From Pseudomonas flexibilis (GTDB taxonomy: Bacteria; Pseudomonadota; Gammaproteobacteria; Pseudomonadales; Pseudomonadaceae): 64,000 nucleotides of DNA. Below, piece after piece: positions 26,548 through 40,836 of the stretch (position 1 is its first letter; each line of letters begins with the position of its first letter). The position numbers were made by a program, and so were the translations under genes. Location of the stretch: the NCBI RefSeq assembly GCF_000802425.1, contig NZ_JRUD01000007.1, forward strand, positions 62,001-126,000, in the 5' to 3' direction. The notes beneath the pieces are model-generated. The model did no database searches, was not told the DNA's origin, and saw nothing but the letters and a program-made list of their open reading frames with translations.

Positions 26548-27503
26548 ACAACGAGACAGTGCGCAGCGTGCCGCGCGGCCGGCGCCTGTTGCGGCGGCTG
26601 GTTACCCTGGCGCTGGTCAGCCTGCTGGCCGTGCTGCTGTTCAACCTGATTCGCCATGTGGACTGGCGCGAAGTCTGGCAGGCGTTGCGCGGCTTCAGCC
26701 TGGCAACGCTGGCCCTGGGCGTGGCGCTGGTACTGGTGAGCCATCTGCTGTTCAGCGCATTCGATCTGCTCGGGCGTACCTACACCGGGCACCAGTTGCC
26801 CACGCGGCAGGTGCTGCGGGTGGCGTTCGTCTGCTACGCCTTCAACCTGAACCTGGGCTCCTGGGTCGGTAGTGTGGCCATGCGCTACCGCCTGTACTCC
26901 CGCCTGGGCCTGGACCTGTCCACCATCACGCGGATTCTCAGCACCAGCATCATCACCAACTGGCTGGGTTACATACTGATGGCCGGCCTGGTCTTCGCGC
27001 TGGGGCTGCTGGAATTGCCGGAGCACTGGCGTCTGGGTAGCGAGGGGTTACGTATTGTCGGCGTACTGCTGCTGCTGGCCGGCGTCGCCTACCTGTTGGC
27101 CTGCCGCTTCGCCACCCATCGCACCTGGCATTGGCGCGCCCACCGCATTACCCTGCCCTCGCTGCGCTTCGCCCTGCTGCAGGCCAGCATGGGCGCCCTG
27201 AACTGGTGCCTGATGGCGTTGCTCATCACCCTGCTGCTGCCCGAGCGCGCCGGCTTTGCCACGGTGCTGGGTATTCTGCTGATCAGTGCCATCGCCGGCG
27301 TAGTCACCCACATCCCCGCCGGACTGGGCGTACTGGAAGCCATCTTCCTCGCCATGCTGCAGCACCAGATGCCGGCCAGCGCCCTGCTGGCTGCGCTGAT
27401 CGGCTACCGGGCGCTGTACTTCCTGCTGCCTCTGTTGGTGGCCTGCGCGCTCTATCTGCTGCTGGAGCGCCGGGCGGGCGCACGATTCCAGGCATCGCGC
27501 TGA
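26544..27503 (+). CDS. Lysylphosphatidylglycerol synthase-TM-family membrane protein (YbhN-like)
   Basis: 319 residues from the ATG at 26544 (the open frame to 26400 overlaps clsB and is ignored). Eight or so hydrophobic segments, beginning LVTLALVSLLAVLLFNLI at 20-37, and the family signature GSWVGSVAMRYRLYSRLG near 105-122; the late IPAGLGVLEAIFLAML is also typical. YbhN-type proteins lack the aminoacyl transferase domain; function unclear, possibly lipid transport or flipping. Convergent with glgB, 13 bp apart, so a terminator must be very short or overlap coding sequence. Confidence 0.82.
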   Translation: MNNETVRSVPRGRRLLRRLVTLALVSLLAVLLFNLIRHVDWREVWQALRGFSLATLALGVALVLVSHLLFSAFDLLGRTYTGHQLPTRQVLRVAFVCYAFNLNLGSWVGSVAMRYRLYSRLGLDLSTITRILSTSIITNWLGYILMAGLVFALGLLELPEHWRLGSEGLRIVGVLLLLAGVAYLLACRFATHRTWHWRAHRITLPSLRFALLQASMGALNWCLMALLITLLLPERAGFATVLGILLISAIAGVVTHIPAGLGVLEAIFLAMLQHQMPASALLAALIGYRALYFLLPLLVACALYLLLERRAGARFQASR

Positions 27504-27516
27504 CGCCGAAACGGCG

Positions 27517-29747
27517 CTAGTTCTCAGCCGGCTTGAGAACCAGGCTGCCCAGCGGCGGCAGGTCGAGGATCAGCGAATGGGCTTCGCCATGGCTGGCCTG
27601 CTCCTCGCTCTGGAGTTCGCCCTGGCTGCCGGCGCCAGAGCCGGCGTACAGCTCGTCGTCGCTGTTGAGCAGCACTGTCCAGCGGCCGGGTAGCGGCACG
27701 CCGATGCGGTAGGCGTTGCGCGGCACCGGGGTGAAGTTGTGCACCACCAGCAGGGTCGCGCCGTCCCGGTCGTGGCGCAGCCAGGCGTAGACGCTGTTGC
27801 TGTGATCGTCGCCAATCACCCAGCGAAAACCTGCGCTATTGCCGTCCAGACGGTGCAGCGCCGGCTCTTCGCGATGCAGCTGGTTGAGGGTGCGCACCAG
27901 GCTCTGCACGCCGACATGGTCGCCGTAGCGCAACAGGTACCAGTCCAGTTCCTGATCATGGTCCCACTCGCGCCACTGGCCGAACTCGCAGCCCATGAAC
28001 AGCAGCTTCTTGCCCGGGTGCGTCCACATGAAGCTGAAGAACAGCCGCAGATTGGCGAATTGCTGCCAGCGGTCGCCGGGCATCTTGTCCAGCAGCGAGC
28101 GCTTGCCGTGCACCACCTCGTCGTGGGAGATGGGCAGGATGAACTGTTCGGAAAAGGCGTAGAGCAGTCCGAAGGTCAGTTCGTCGTGGTGATGTCCACG
28201 ATGGATGGGGTCTTCGGCGATGTAGCGCAGGCTGTCGTGCATCCAGCCCATGTTCCACTTGTAGGCAAAGCCCAGCCCGCCTTCGCGGGTCGGCCGGCTG
28301 ACCCCGGGCCAGGCGGTGGACTCCTCGGCGATCACTAGCGCGCCGGGCACCTCCAGGTTCACCACGTCGTTGAGGTGGCAGAGGAAGTCGATGGCCTCCA
28401 GGTTTTCGCGGCCGCCGTGGCGGTTGGGAATCCATTCGCCGGGCTCTCGGGAATAGTCCCGGTAGAGCATCGAGGCCACGGCGTCCACGCGCAGCCCGTC
28501 GATATGGAAAGTGCGCAGCCAGTGGAGGGCCGAGGCGAGCATGAAACCGTGCACCTCGGTGCGTCCGAGGTTGTAGATGTAGGTGTCCCAGTCGCGGTGA
28601 AAGCCCTCGAAGGGGTGGGCGTATTCGTACAGCGCGGTGCCGTCGAAGCGGCCCAGGCCATGGGGGTCGGTGGGGAAATGCGCCGGCACCCAGTCGAGGA
28701 TCACCCCCAGCCCCGCGCGGTGGCAGGCGTCCACGAAGGCGGCGAAATCCTGCGGACTGCCGTGGCGGGCGGTGGGGGCGAACAGGCCCAGCGGCTGATA
28801 GCCCCAGGAGCCGCCGAACGGGTGCTCCATGATCGGCAACAGCTCGATATGGGTGAAGCCCAGGTCCAGCACATAGGGGATCAGCTGTTCGCTCAGTTCC
28901 GCCCAGCTCAGTTGCCGACCGTCCCGTTCGCCGTGGCGCCGCCAGGAGCCGACGTGCACTTCATAGATGGCCAGTGGCTGGTCATGGGCCTGGCGCTGCG
29001 GGCGCTGTTCCACCCATTCGGCATCGTTCCAGGAATAATCCAGCGGCGCGGCCACCACCGAACCGGTGGCCGGCGGCGGCTCGCTGGTGCGCGCCAGAGG
29101 GTCGGCCTTGAGCGGCAGCAGGCCCTCCTGGCCGAGGATCTCGTACTTGTAGATCTCTCCGACGCCGAGGCGGGGAATGAACAGCTCCCACACGCCAGAG
29201 GGGTGGCGCAGGCGCATCGGATGGCGACGCCCGTCCCAGGCATTGAAGTTGCCGACCACCGACACCCGCCGCGCATTGGGCGCCCAGACGGCGAAGCGCA
29301 CGCCGTCCACCTCCTCGTGCCGCGCCAGCTGGGCGCCGAACACCTCGCCCAACTGACGGTGATTGCCCTCGCTGAACAGGTAGATGTCCAGATCGCCCAG
29401 CAGCGGGCCGAAGGCGTAGGGGTCCTCGGTTTCCTGCACGCTGTCTGGCCAATGGATGCGGTAGCGGTAATCGCGGGGCGGTTCGATGCGCAGACAGAAC
29501 AACCCGGGGTGGGGTTGTGCCATCTCGCCCAGCAACTCGCCGTCCGGCGGCCCGTCGCCCGTGGGGGCGCCCCGGGATGCCGCCAGCAGCTCGACACGCT
29601 GCGCGCCGGGCAGCCAGGCGCGGATGAAGGCACCGTCGCCGTCGCGGTGCGGGCCCAGAAAGGCAAACGGATTGCCGTGCTCGCCCTGCTCCAGGGCCTC
29701 GATGGCGGCACGTTCGGTGGCTCGCTGCACGGCGGGGGCCAGGTCGT

Positions 29748-29751
<4 letters not shown>
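27517..29751 (-). CDS. glgB: 1,4-alpha-glucan branching enzyme
   Basis: 744 residues from the ATG at 29751 (ATGA overlap with treS). Introduces alpha-1,6 branches. Order: an N-terminal N1 domain ([14 protein letters not shown]), CBM48 ([20 protein letters not shown]), GH13 catalytic barrel with [30 protein letters not shown] (nucleophile), [15 protein letters not shown] (acid), [20 protein letters not shown], and the C-terminal beta domain. Full length for GlgB type 1 (with N1 domain). Last gene of the glgE-treS-glgB arm. Confidence 0.94.
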
Positions 29752-33056
<3,305 letters not shown>

Positions 33057-33066
33057 GTTCCTTGCC

Positions 33067-35076
<2,010 letters not shown>

Positions 35077-35220
35077 CGGTGTCGTTCCCTTGCCGTCAGG
35101 TTTGGCCCCCGCTCACCCGGGGCTCTATTACCGAACCGCGATGGGTGGGAAAGTTCAGGCAGGCCGGCGGGCCGCTGCCGCCCGTATACTTCGCCCTTTC
35201 GTTCTCCGGGATGCCGTTCC

Positions 35221-36330
35221 ATGCCCTCGCCGCTTGCCGCCCTGTACCGCCACGCCATCGACCATCAGGGCTTCGTTGCCGACCCGGCTCAGTGGCACGC
35301 CGTGGCGTTGCTCGACGACTGTTTGCGGGCCCTGCACGCCGGAGAGGCGGTCGACGGCGTGTACCTCTGGGGGCCGGTGGGGCGGGGCAAGACCTGGCTG
35401 ATGGATCGCTTCCAGCACGCCCTGCAGCTGCCCTCGCGCCGCCAGCATTTCCATCATTTCATGCGCTGGGTGCACCGCCGCCTGTTCCAGCTGACCGGCA
35501 CTGCCGATCCGCTGCAGGGCCTGGCGGACGAACTGGCCGCCGAGGTGCGTGTGCTGTGCTTCGACGAGTTGTTCGTCAGCGACATCGGCGATGCCATCCT
35601 GCTAGGAGGCCTGTTGCAGAAACTGTTCGCCAACGGCGTGGTGCTGGTGGTCACCTCCAACCAGCCGCCCGGGCAGCTGTACGCCGACGGTTTCAACCGC
35701 GAGCGCTTCCTGCCGGCCATCAAGGCCATCGAGCGGCATATGCAGGTGGTCAGCATGGACGGCAGTCAGGATCATCGCCTGCATCCGGGCACGCCCTGCC
35801 AGCGCTATTGGGTGCGCCAGCCACAACAGCCGTCCGTCCTGCCCGGCCTGTTCTCCACCCTGGCCGGCGGAAAGCTGGTCGAGCACGCGCCGCTGGAACT
35901 CAACGGCCGCCCCCTGGAGGTGATTGCCCGCAGCAATTCCACGCTCTGGGCCTCCTTCGCCGCGCTGTGCGAAGCGCCCTGGGCGTCCCAGGACTATATC
36001 GCCCTGTGCGACCGCTTCCCCGCAATCCTGCTGGGCGATGTGCCCGTGCTGGGTGGTGAGCAACGCGAGGGGCGCATCGCCCGGGGCACCGAGGATGCCA
36101 GCGAACAGGTGCAGGCCGGCGATCGCACCCTGCCCGCCCTCGCCCGCAACGACAACGCGGTGCGGCGCTTCATCGCCCTGGTGGACGAGTGCTACGACCG
36201 GGGCGTGCCGCTGTACATCGAAGCGGACGTACCGCTTGAGCAGTTGTACGAGCAAGGCTATCTGGCGTTTCCGTTCCGGCGCACCTTGAGCCGGTTGCGG
36301 GAAATGCAGCTGGAGCGCTTCGGGCGCTGA
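35221..36330 (+). CDS. AFG1/ZapE-family ATPase
   Basis: 369 residues. P-loop GVYLWGPVGRGKTWLMDRF, HHFMRWVHRRL, Walker B VRVLCFDELFVSDIGDA, and VVLVVTSNQPPGQLYADGFNRERFLPAI are diagnostic for the ZapE/AFG1 group. ZapE links to the Z-ring and septal constriction in E. coli; this one may be a paralogue since it lies away from division genes, so I give no gene symbol. A TATACT (35185-35190) could be its -10, with the ATG 31 nt further on; no -35 was clear. Confidence 0.88.
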   Translation: MPSPLAALYRHAIDHQGFVADPAQWHAVALLDDCLRALHAGEAVDGVYLWGPVGRGKTWLMDRFQHALQLPSRRQHFHHFMRWVHRRLFQLTGTADPLQGLADELAAEVRVLCFDELFVSDIGDAILLGGLLQKLFANGVVLVVTSNQPPGQLYADGFNRERFLPAIKAIERHMQVVSMDGSQDHRLHPGTPCQRYWVRQPQQPSVLPGLFSTLAGGKLVEHAPLELNGRPLEVIARSNSTLWASFAALCEAPWASQDYIALCDRFPAILLGDVPVLGGEQREGRIARGTEDASEQVQAGDRTLPALARNDNAVRRFIALVDECYDRGVPLYIEADVPLEQLYEQGYLAFPFRRTLSRLREMQLERFGR

Positions 36331-36339
36331 TCACCTTCT

Positions 36340-36861
36340 TCAGCGCGGAATCTTCACCCGATCGTCATCGAAGTCGCCGCGTTCGGCATCGCGGTGGCAG
36401 GCCACGCAGTTGGCGCGGCCGCCGACCGCTTCGCGGCGGAACTTGGCTTCGCTGACCTCGTCGTGCTTGTGCTCGAACCAACGCGTCTGGCTGATGCGCG
36501 GCGGCTCGCCGGCGGTCGGTGAGGGTTCCACCGGCAGGCGGTTGGCCGCCGAGGCGCGCACCAGGAAATCGAGGATCTGCTGTTCCAGCGCCGGCTCCAG
36601 CGTGGCATTACTGCCGTAGTGCTCGTCGAGGGTGCTCATCTGCTGACGCCAGGCATCGGCCGGCAGCAGGCCCGGCACGTAGAGCATGTGGCAGGCGGCG
36701 CACTCCTCCTTCCAGACCAGCGGGGCATCACTCGGCACCGCCAGGCGCTTGGGACGCTTGTAACGCCGGTCGTGGTCATCATCGTCATCGGCGAAGCTGT
36801 AGCCAACCAGCCCCAGGGTCAGTGTCAGTCCGGCGACGGTCGCCATGCGGGCGATATTCAT
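36340..36861 (-). CDS. Periplasmic diheme cytochrome c
   Basis: 173 residues. A signal peptide (MNIARMATVAGLTLTLGLVG, cleavage near SFA) is followed by an acidic/basic linker and two heme-binding motifs: CAACH (C54, C57, H58) and CVACH (C152, C155, H156), the latter close to the C-terminus. This spacing and the ATTLE-like middle match the dihaem cytochrome (DHC) family that donates to or accepts from SHP-type cytochromes. Convergent with the zapE-like gene and 9 bp downstream of the DUF1924 gene, with which it should be cotranscribed. Confidence 0.88.
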   Translation of the reverse strand: MNIARMATVAGLTLTLGLVGYSFADDDDDHDRRYKRPKRLAVPSDAPLVWKEECAACHMLYVPGLLPADAWRQQMSTLDEHYGSNATLEPALEQQILDFLVRASAANRLPVEPSPTAGEPPRISQTRWFEHKHDEVSEAKFRREAVGGRANCVACHRDAERGDFDDDRVKIPR

Positions 36862-36870
36862 GGCGCGCTC

Positions 36871-37275
36871 CTACTTCAGGCTGTTGATCCAGGTGATGAA
36901 ATCGCCCTTCTCCTGGGCTGTGCATTCGCGGGCGAAGACATCGTCGCAGTTGCGGCGAAACCACTTCTCGACCTTCTTCGCATCGGTGAAACGCGCCGGA
37001 TTGGCCACCGGTGCCAGCGGTTCGACCTTGCGATAGGCCAGCGTCTTGCCGGTCTGGCGAGGATCGTCGGTGTGGCAGGTGGTGCAACTCATGGTCTTGC
37101 CGTTGCGCTGTTCCTCCGCGTAATACAACGCCTTGCCGCGTTCGGCGGAAAAGCCGGCAAAGGCCGGGTCCTGCTGGCGCGCCTGGGCGGCGTAGCCCGG
37201 CAGCAGCGGGTGTGCGGTTTCAGCCAGCGCCGGCAGGCTCAGGCAACAGGCAAGGGCAATCCAGTGGGCTTTCAT
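36871..37275 (-). CDS. DUF1924 monoheme cytochrome c (SHP-like)
   Basis: 134 residues, signal peptide MKAHWIALACCLSLPALA, one heme site CTTCH (C64, C67, H68), and a C110/C118 pair that may form a disulfide. DUF1924 proteins resemble SHP, a cytochrome whose heme can bind small ligands such as oxygen or NO; whether this one does is unknown. First gene of the minus-strand pair, starting 43 bp from the inverted repeat at 37319-37373 that also faces the b561-reductase gene. Confidence 0.85.
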   Translation of the reverse strand: MKAHWIALACCLSLPALAETAHPLLPGYAAQARQQDPAFAGFSAERGKALYYAEEQRNGKTMSCTTCHTDDPRQTGKTLAYRKVEPLAPVANPARFTDAKKVEKWFRRNCDDVFARECTAQEKGDFITWINSLK

Positions 37276-37318
37276 GGTGCGTTCTCCGGGAAGGGATGGG
37301 TGTGCAGCCTAGGCTCGC

Positions 37319-37373
37319 CACCTGAAGCGAAGCTGAACGGCTCTGGCCCGGGCATTCAGCTTCGCTTCAGGTG
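37319..37373. promoter_or_regulatory. Perfect 19-bp inverted repeat in divergent promoter region
   Basis: The left arm CACCTGAAGCGAAGCTGAA (37319-37337) and its exact reverse complement (37355-37373) are separated by 17 nt. Each arm contains a direct repeat of TTCAG with 11-bp period (TTCAGCTTCGCTTCAG on the right arm), i.e. one turn of helix, the layout of OmpR/PmrA-type response-regulator sites where two subunits bind tandemly. Two such sites face opposite ways between the divergent cytochrome genes. A terminator is unlikely: both flanking genes start, not end, here. Confidence 0.65.
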
Positions 37374-37417
37374 ATGGGCTTACAAGGAGGGCAATCCATT
37401 CGTAGAGGATCGCCGCC

Positions 37418-38926
37418 GTGGCTGCCTTCAATCGCTTTCGCGTGTTCCACTGGCTACTGGCCGGATTTTTCATCGCCGTCTACCTGAGCGGCGACGATGC
37501 CGAACTGCTGCATATCTGGCTGGGCTACGGCCTGTCGGTGCTGCTGGTGGCGCGCCTGCTGATCGCACCGCTGCGCCTGCGCGGCTTTCCGAAGCTGCTT
37601 CCGCCGAAGGCCGAGCGCCGCAAGCCGAGTCTGTCCGCAGTCGGCACCTGGCTGACCTTCGGCGCCCTGGCGAGCTTCGCGCTGGCCAGCCTGATCGGCC
37701 TGGGCATGGTCGACAACGGCGACGTGCTGGCCGCCCTCCCCGGCGTGCAGCCGGATCTGTTCGGCGCCGCCAGCGACCTGAATTTCGTCGGCTGGCACGG
37801 CGACCCCGAAGAGGTCCACGAGTTCTTCGCCAACCTGGGGCTGTGGCTGATCGGCCTGCATATCGCCTATGTCCTGCTGTTTCGCCGCAAGTCCGTGGGG
37901 CCGATGCTGCGCGGCGTGGTGCCGGTGCCGAGCCCCGTGCCGGCTGGCGACTTCACCCGTCTGCAGGTCGTCGCGCGCCACAGCGAGACGGCCGATGCCT
38001 GCTCGTTCGTCCTGCAGGCGCCGGCCGAGCAGCGCGCCCGCTTCGCCGCGCAGCCGGGGCAGTTCCTCACCCTGAAGGTGCCGTGCGCCGAAGCGCCGCT
38101 GCTGCGCTGCTATTCGTTGTCGCACGACGCTGAGTTGCGCATCACGGTCAAGCGCGTCCCCGGTGGACGGGCCTCGAACTGGCTGCTCGATCACCTCAAG
38201 CCGGGTGACGCCATCGAGTCGCTGCCGCCGGCCGGGCAGTTCGTGCCGCGCAGCCTGGATGAGGATCTGCTGCTGCTCGGCGCCGGCAGCGGTATCACCC
38301 CGCTGATGGCGATCCTGCGCGCCGCCTTGGTCAGGGGCAGCAGCCGGGTGTGCCTGTTCCAGGCCAACCGCGATGCCGACGCGGTGATCTTCGCCGAGGA
38401 GCTGGCGGAACTGCAGCGGGCCTATCCGCAGCGGCTGGTGCTGCATGCCTGGTTCGATGCCAGCCAGGGGCTGCCGGATGCGCGGGCCATCGCCACGCAA
38501 CTGGCCGACTGGCGCGGTGCGGACTGCTTCATCTGCGGTCCCCAGGCCTTCATGGATACGGCGCGCGCCGCGCTGGAGGAACTGGGCGTCGCCGACGCAC
38601 GCATCCATCTGGAGCGCTTTGGCGCGGTTGCGAGTTCAAAGGCGCAAGGCGGTCATAGCAGTCACTTGCGCGTGGAACTCGACGGCAAGCGCCACGAGCT
38701 GAAGGTCGCTAGCGGCGAGGTGCTGCTGGACGCCATGGAGCAGGCTGGCCTGCAACCGCCGAGCGCCTGCCGCTCGGGCATCTGTGCCGCCTGCAAGTGC
38801 CGGGTGGTGTCCGGCAGCGTGACCATGCGCAGCAACCAGGTGCTGAGCGAGCAGCAGGTGCGCCAGGGCTGGACGCTGGCCTGCCAGGCCGAGCCGAGTA
38901 GCGCCGAGCTGCAGGTGGAGTACTAA
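37418..38926 (+). CDS. Cytochrome b561-ferredoxin reductase-ferredoxin fusion
   Basis: 502 residues from a GTG (AGAGGA upstream). Three parts: a cytochrome b561-like membrane domain (about 1-165) with histidines H11, H32, H127, H134 and H148, of which four could ligate b hemes; a ferredoxin-NADP reductase-like module (about 175-400) with RCYSLSHD (FAD), LLLGAGSGITPLMAIL (NAD(P) binding) and DCFICGPQAFM; and a plant-type 2Fe-2S ferredoxin (about 415-502) with C451, C456, C459 and C489. It could pass electrons from NAD(P)H through the membrane to the periplasmic cytochromes encoded divergently. This fusion architecture is unusual. Confidence 0.85.
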   Translation: MAAFNRFRVFHWLLAGFFIAVYLSGDDAELLHIWLGYGLSVLLVARLLIAPLRLRGFPKLLPPKAERRKPSLSAVGTWLTFGALASFALASLIGLGMVDNGDVLAALPGVQPDLFGAASDLNFVGWHGDPEEVHEFFANLGLWLIGLHIAYVLLFRRKSVGPMLRGVVPVPSPVPAGDFTRLQVVARHSETADACSFVLQAPAEQRARFAAQPGQFLTLKVPCAEAPLLRCYSLSHDAELRITVKRVPGGRASNWLLDHLKPGDAIESLPPAGQFVPRSLDEDLLLLGAGSGITPLMAILRAALVRGSSRVCLFQANRDADAVIFAEELAELQRAYPQRLVLHAWFDASQGLPDARAIATQLADWRGADCFICGPQAFMDTARAALEELGVADARIHLERFGAVASSKAQGGHSSHLRVELDGKRHELKVASGEVLLDAMEQAGLQPPSACRSGICAACKCRVVSGSVTMRSNQVLSEQQVRQGWTLACQAEPSSAELQVEY

Positions 38927-38932
38927 GGGGGG

Positions 38933-38972
38933 GCGAGGCCGGGCGGCGCTTCAAGGTGTCGTCCGGCCTCGC
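38933..38972. terminator. Inverted repeat at convergent gene ends
   Basis: GCGAGGCCGG (38933-38942) and CCGGCCTCGC (38963-38972) form a perfect 10-bp stem with a 20-nt loop between the end of the b561-reductase gene and the 3' end of the convergent VOC gene, inside whose last codons it lies. It may stop transcription from both sides, but there is no T-tract. Confidence 0.4.
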
Positions 38973-39439
38973 GCGGCCTCGATCGTCGCGATGTCGATCT
39001 TGCCCATGCCCATCATGGCCTCGAAGGCGCGCCTGGCGGCTGCGGGATCCGGATCGGCGATCGCGGCCGTCAGGGCCCGCGGCGTGATCTGCCACGACAG
39101 TCCCCACTTGTCCTTGCACCAGCCGCAGGCGCTTTCCTGGCCGCCGTTGCCGACAATCGCCTCCCACAGGCGATCGGTTTCGGCCTGGTCATCGGTGGCG
39201 ATCTGGAACGAGAACGCCTCGCTGTGCGTGAACGCTGGCCCGCCGTTCAGTCCCAGGCACGGAATGCCCGCGACGGTGAACTCGACGGTCAACACATCGC
39301 CCTGCTTGCCGGCCGGATAGTCGCCCGGGGCGTGGGTGATCGCGCCCACCGCGCTGTCCGGAAAGGTCTTGGCGTAGAAGGTCGCCGCCTCCAGGGCGGT
39401 GCCTTCATACCAGAGGCAGACTCGGTTCTTGCTGTTCAT
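38951..39439 (-). CDS. VOC-family (PhnB/3-demethylubiquinone methyltransferase-like) protein
   Basis: 162 residues from the ATG at 39439; an upstream TTG adds ten residues without support. NRVCLWYEGTALEAATFYAK at the start, FTVAGIPCLGLNGGPAFTHS and SFQIATDDQAETDRLWEAIV, then GWCKDKWGLSWQI, match the VOC/PhnB-like family (paired beta-alpha-beta-beta-beta units). The function is unknown; these fold members often bind small molecules or act on glyoxalase-like substrates. Alone between convergent and divergent neighbours. Confidence 0.82.
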   Translation of the reverse strand: MNSKNRVCLWYEGTALEAATFYAKTFPDSAVGAITHAPGDYPAGKQGDVLTVEFTVAGIPCLGLNGGPAFTHSEAFSFQIATDDQAETDRLWEAIVGNGGQESACGWCKDKWGLSWQITPRALTAAIADPDPAAARRAFEAMMGMGKIDIATIEAARGRTTP

Positions 39440-39529
39440 CTTGGTTCTCCACGCTAAGGGATCGAGCAATCAACTCTAGTCGCAGGGGTTGACCGGCCTC
39501 CCCCTCCGGTCGTTCGCTTTTGATCTGTG

Positions 39530-39552
39530 GACGCAATTCGTCTAAAGTTGCG
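39530..39552. promoter_or_regulatory. Candidate operator of the Xre/RES pair
   Basis: Two overlapping dyads lie just before the antitoxin start: GACG-N5-CGTC (39530-39542) and CGCAA-N11-TTGCG (39532-39552). Xre-type antitoxins commonly repress their own promoter, so this is a plausible site; no -35/-10 was confirmed. Confidence 0.35.
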
Positions 39553-39564
39553 CCTGAGGAATCA

Positions 39565-39993
39565 ATGATGGAGTTCGGCATGGCCACCCTCGCAACCGTA
39601 CGTCCCGCCCGCGACCTCTCGAAAGAGCAAGGCGTTACCGGCCTGCGGGCGGCGCTGAACATCCTGGACAAATGGCGGGCCTCCTCGGAGCAGGCCTGCC
39701 GCATCCTGCGCATCTCGCGCAGCACTTACACCCGCGCCCGGCAACGCGACCCGGCCTGGAGCGTCGGCCTGGACACCGACCAGCTGCAACGCATCAGCAT
39801 GGTGCTGAATATCCATGCCGCGCTGCGCCTGCTCTTCGACAACCCCGACAACGTCTACGGCTTCCCGGCGATGGCCAACCACAACGCCTTCTTCAACGGG
39901 CGCGCGCCGCTGGAGATCATGGCCCAGGGCGACATGATCTCCCTGTACGAAACCTACCGGCGCATCGACGCCCTGCGCGGCGCGCAATGGTGA
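39565..39993 (+). CDS. Xre/MbcA/ParS-type antitoxin
   Basis: 142 residues from the ATG at 39565 (GAGGA 4 nt upstream; ATGs at 39568 and 39580 are alternatives). An N-terminal helix-turn-helix region (EQACRILRISRSTYTRAR) is followed by the toxin-binding domain: LRLLFDNPDNVYGFPAMANH and FFNGRAPLEIMAQGD. The pair with the next gene (7-bp overlap) is a classic RES-Xre type II module, in which the antitoxin neutralises an NAD-degrading toxin and represses the operon. Confidence 0.88.
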   Translation: MMEFGMATLATVRPARDLSKEQGVTGLRAALNILDKWRASSEQACRILRISRSTYTRARQRDPAWSVGLDTDQLQRISMVLNIHAALRLLFDNPDNVYGFPAMANHNAFFNGRAPLEIMAQGDMISLYETYRRIDALRGAQW

Positions 39994-40688
39994 GTCTGGC
40001 CAAACTCGCCAGCGCCGCCGGCGAGCCGCTGCAGGCCTACCGGCTGGTCAACTCCAAGTTTCCGCCCATCCACCTGTTCGACGACGTGGCAGACGCCGAG
40101 GACTTCGACGCGCTGTTCCAGCTGCAGGCGCTGACGAATCCCCGGTTGCAGAACGAGGTGGGCCGCCTGGAACTGATCGCGCGGGAGGAAATCCCCTTCG
40201 GCATTCCCGGCTGCTCCTACGCGACGGCCCCCTTCACCCACGTGAACCCCGAGGGCTCGCGCTTCAGCGACGGCAGCTTCGGGGTGCTCTACCTGGCCGA
40301 CACCCTGACTACCGCCATCGCGGAGGTGCGCTACCACCAGGAGCGCTACTGGTCGCAGGTGCCGGGACTCAATTACGAGCGCTTCGTCTTTCGAGGCCTC
40401 ACCTGTCGCTTCAACGACGCCGGCATGAAGGACGCCACCGCCATGCCGCTCTCCGATCCCATCTACGCCCCCGACGACTACAGCCACGCCCGCCAGCTGG
40501 GCCACGCGCTGAAACGCAGCGGCTGCCCCGGCTTGCGCTACCACTCGGTCCGTTCCCCCGGCAACCATTGTTGGGCGTTGCTGACGCCCAGGCCGGTCAC
40601 CGCGATTCTGCAGACGGCACATTACGAGATGATCTGGAACCAGCGGATCGTCGGGGTGAATCGGCTGGCGGGGCTGGAGATGCGATAG
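39987..40688 (+). CDS. RES-domain toxin
   Basis: 233 residues from the ATG at 39987, in the start region overlapping the antitoxin stop by 7 bp. Conserved RES residues are visible: R19 (QAYRLVNSKF), Y102 and E113 (GVLYLADTLTTAIAEVRYH), and a serine in YHSVRSPG (S187/S190) near GLRYHS. Family members degrade NAD+ and stop growth. Likely functional from intact residues. Confidence 0.88.
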   Translation: MVSLAKLASAAGEPLQAYRLVNSKFPPIHLFDDVADAEDFDALFQLQALTNPRLQNEVGRLELIAREEIPFGIPGCSYATAPFTHVNPEGSRFSDGSFGVLYLADTLTTAIAEVRYHQERYWSQVPGLNYERFVFRGLTCRFNDAGMKDATAMPLSDPIYAPDDYSHARQLGHALKRSGCPGLRYHSVRSPGNHCWALLTPRPVTAILQTAHYEMIWNQRIVGVNRLAGLEMR

Positions 40689-40767
40689 GTGCGTTGCGTG
40701 CAGTTGCTGACCGAATTTGATTTCTGCATGGGGGCTGGGTGACCTACATCGGCATTCGCGCCGTAAG

Positions 40768-40779
40768 AGTCCATGGACT
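40768..40779. promoter_or_regulatory. 12-bp palindrome before the orphan membrane gene
   Basis: AGTCCATGGACT is a perfect dyad 58 nt before the next start, flanked by CCTACA (40743-40748) and TGTAGG (40779-40784) in inverse orientation. Possible operator; no regulator is known. Confidence 0.25.
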
Positions 40780-40836
40780 GTAGGAACGCCTAGTGATAGC
40801 TTCTAGCCATTATCCCAGTACAACATAAGGGAAGAC

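Noticed and set aside
37288-37295. GGGAAGGG on the plus strand right of the dif-like site
   Set aside because: A single exception does not cancel the overall polarity, but it is recorded as evidence against a strict rule.
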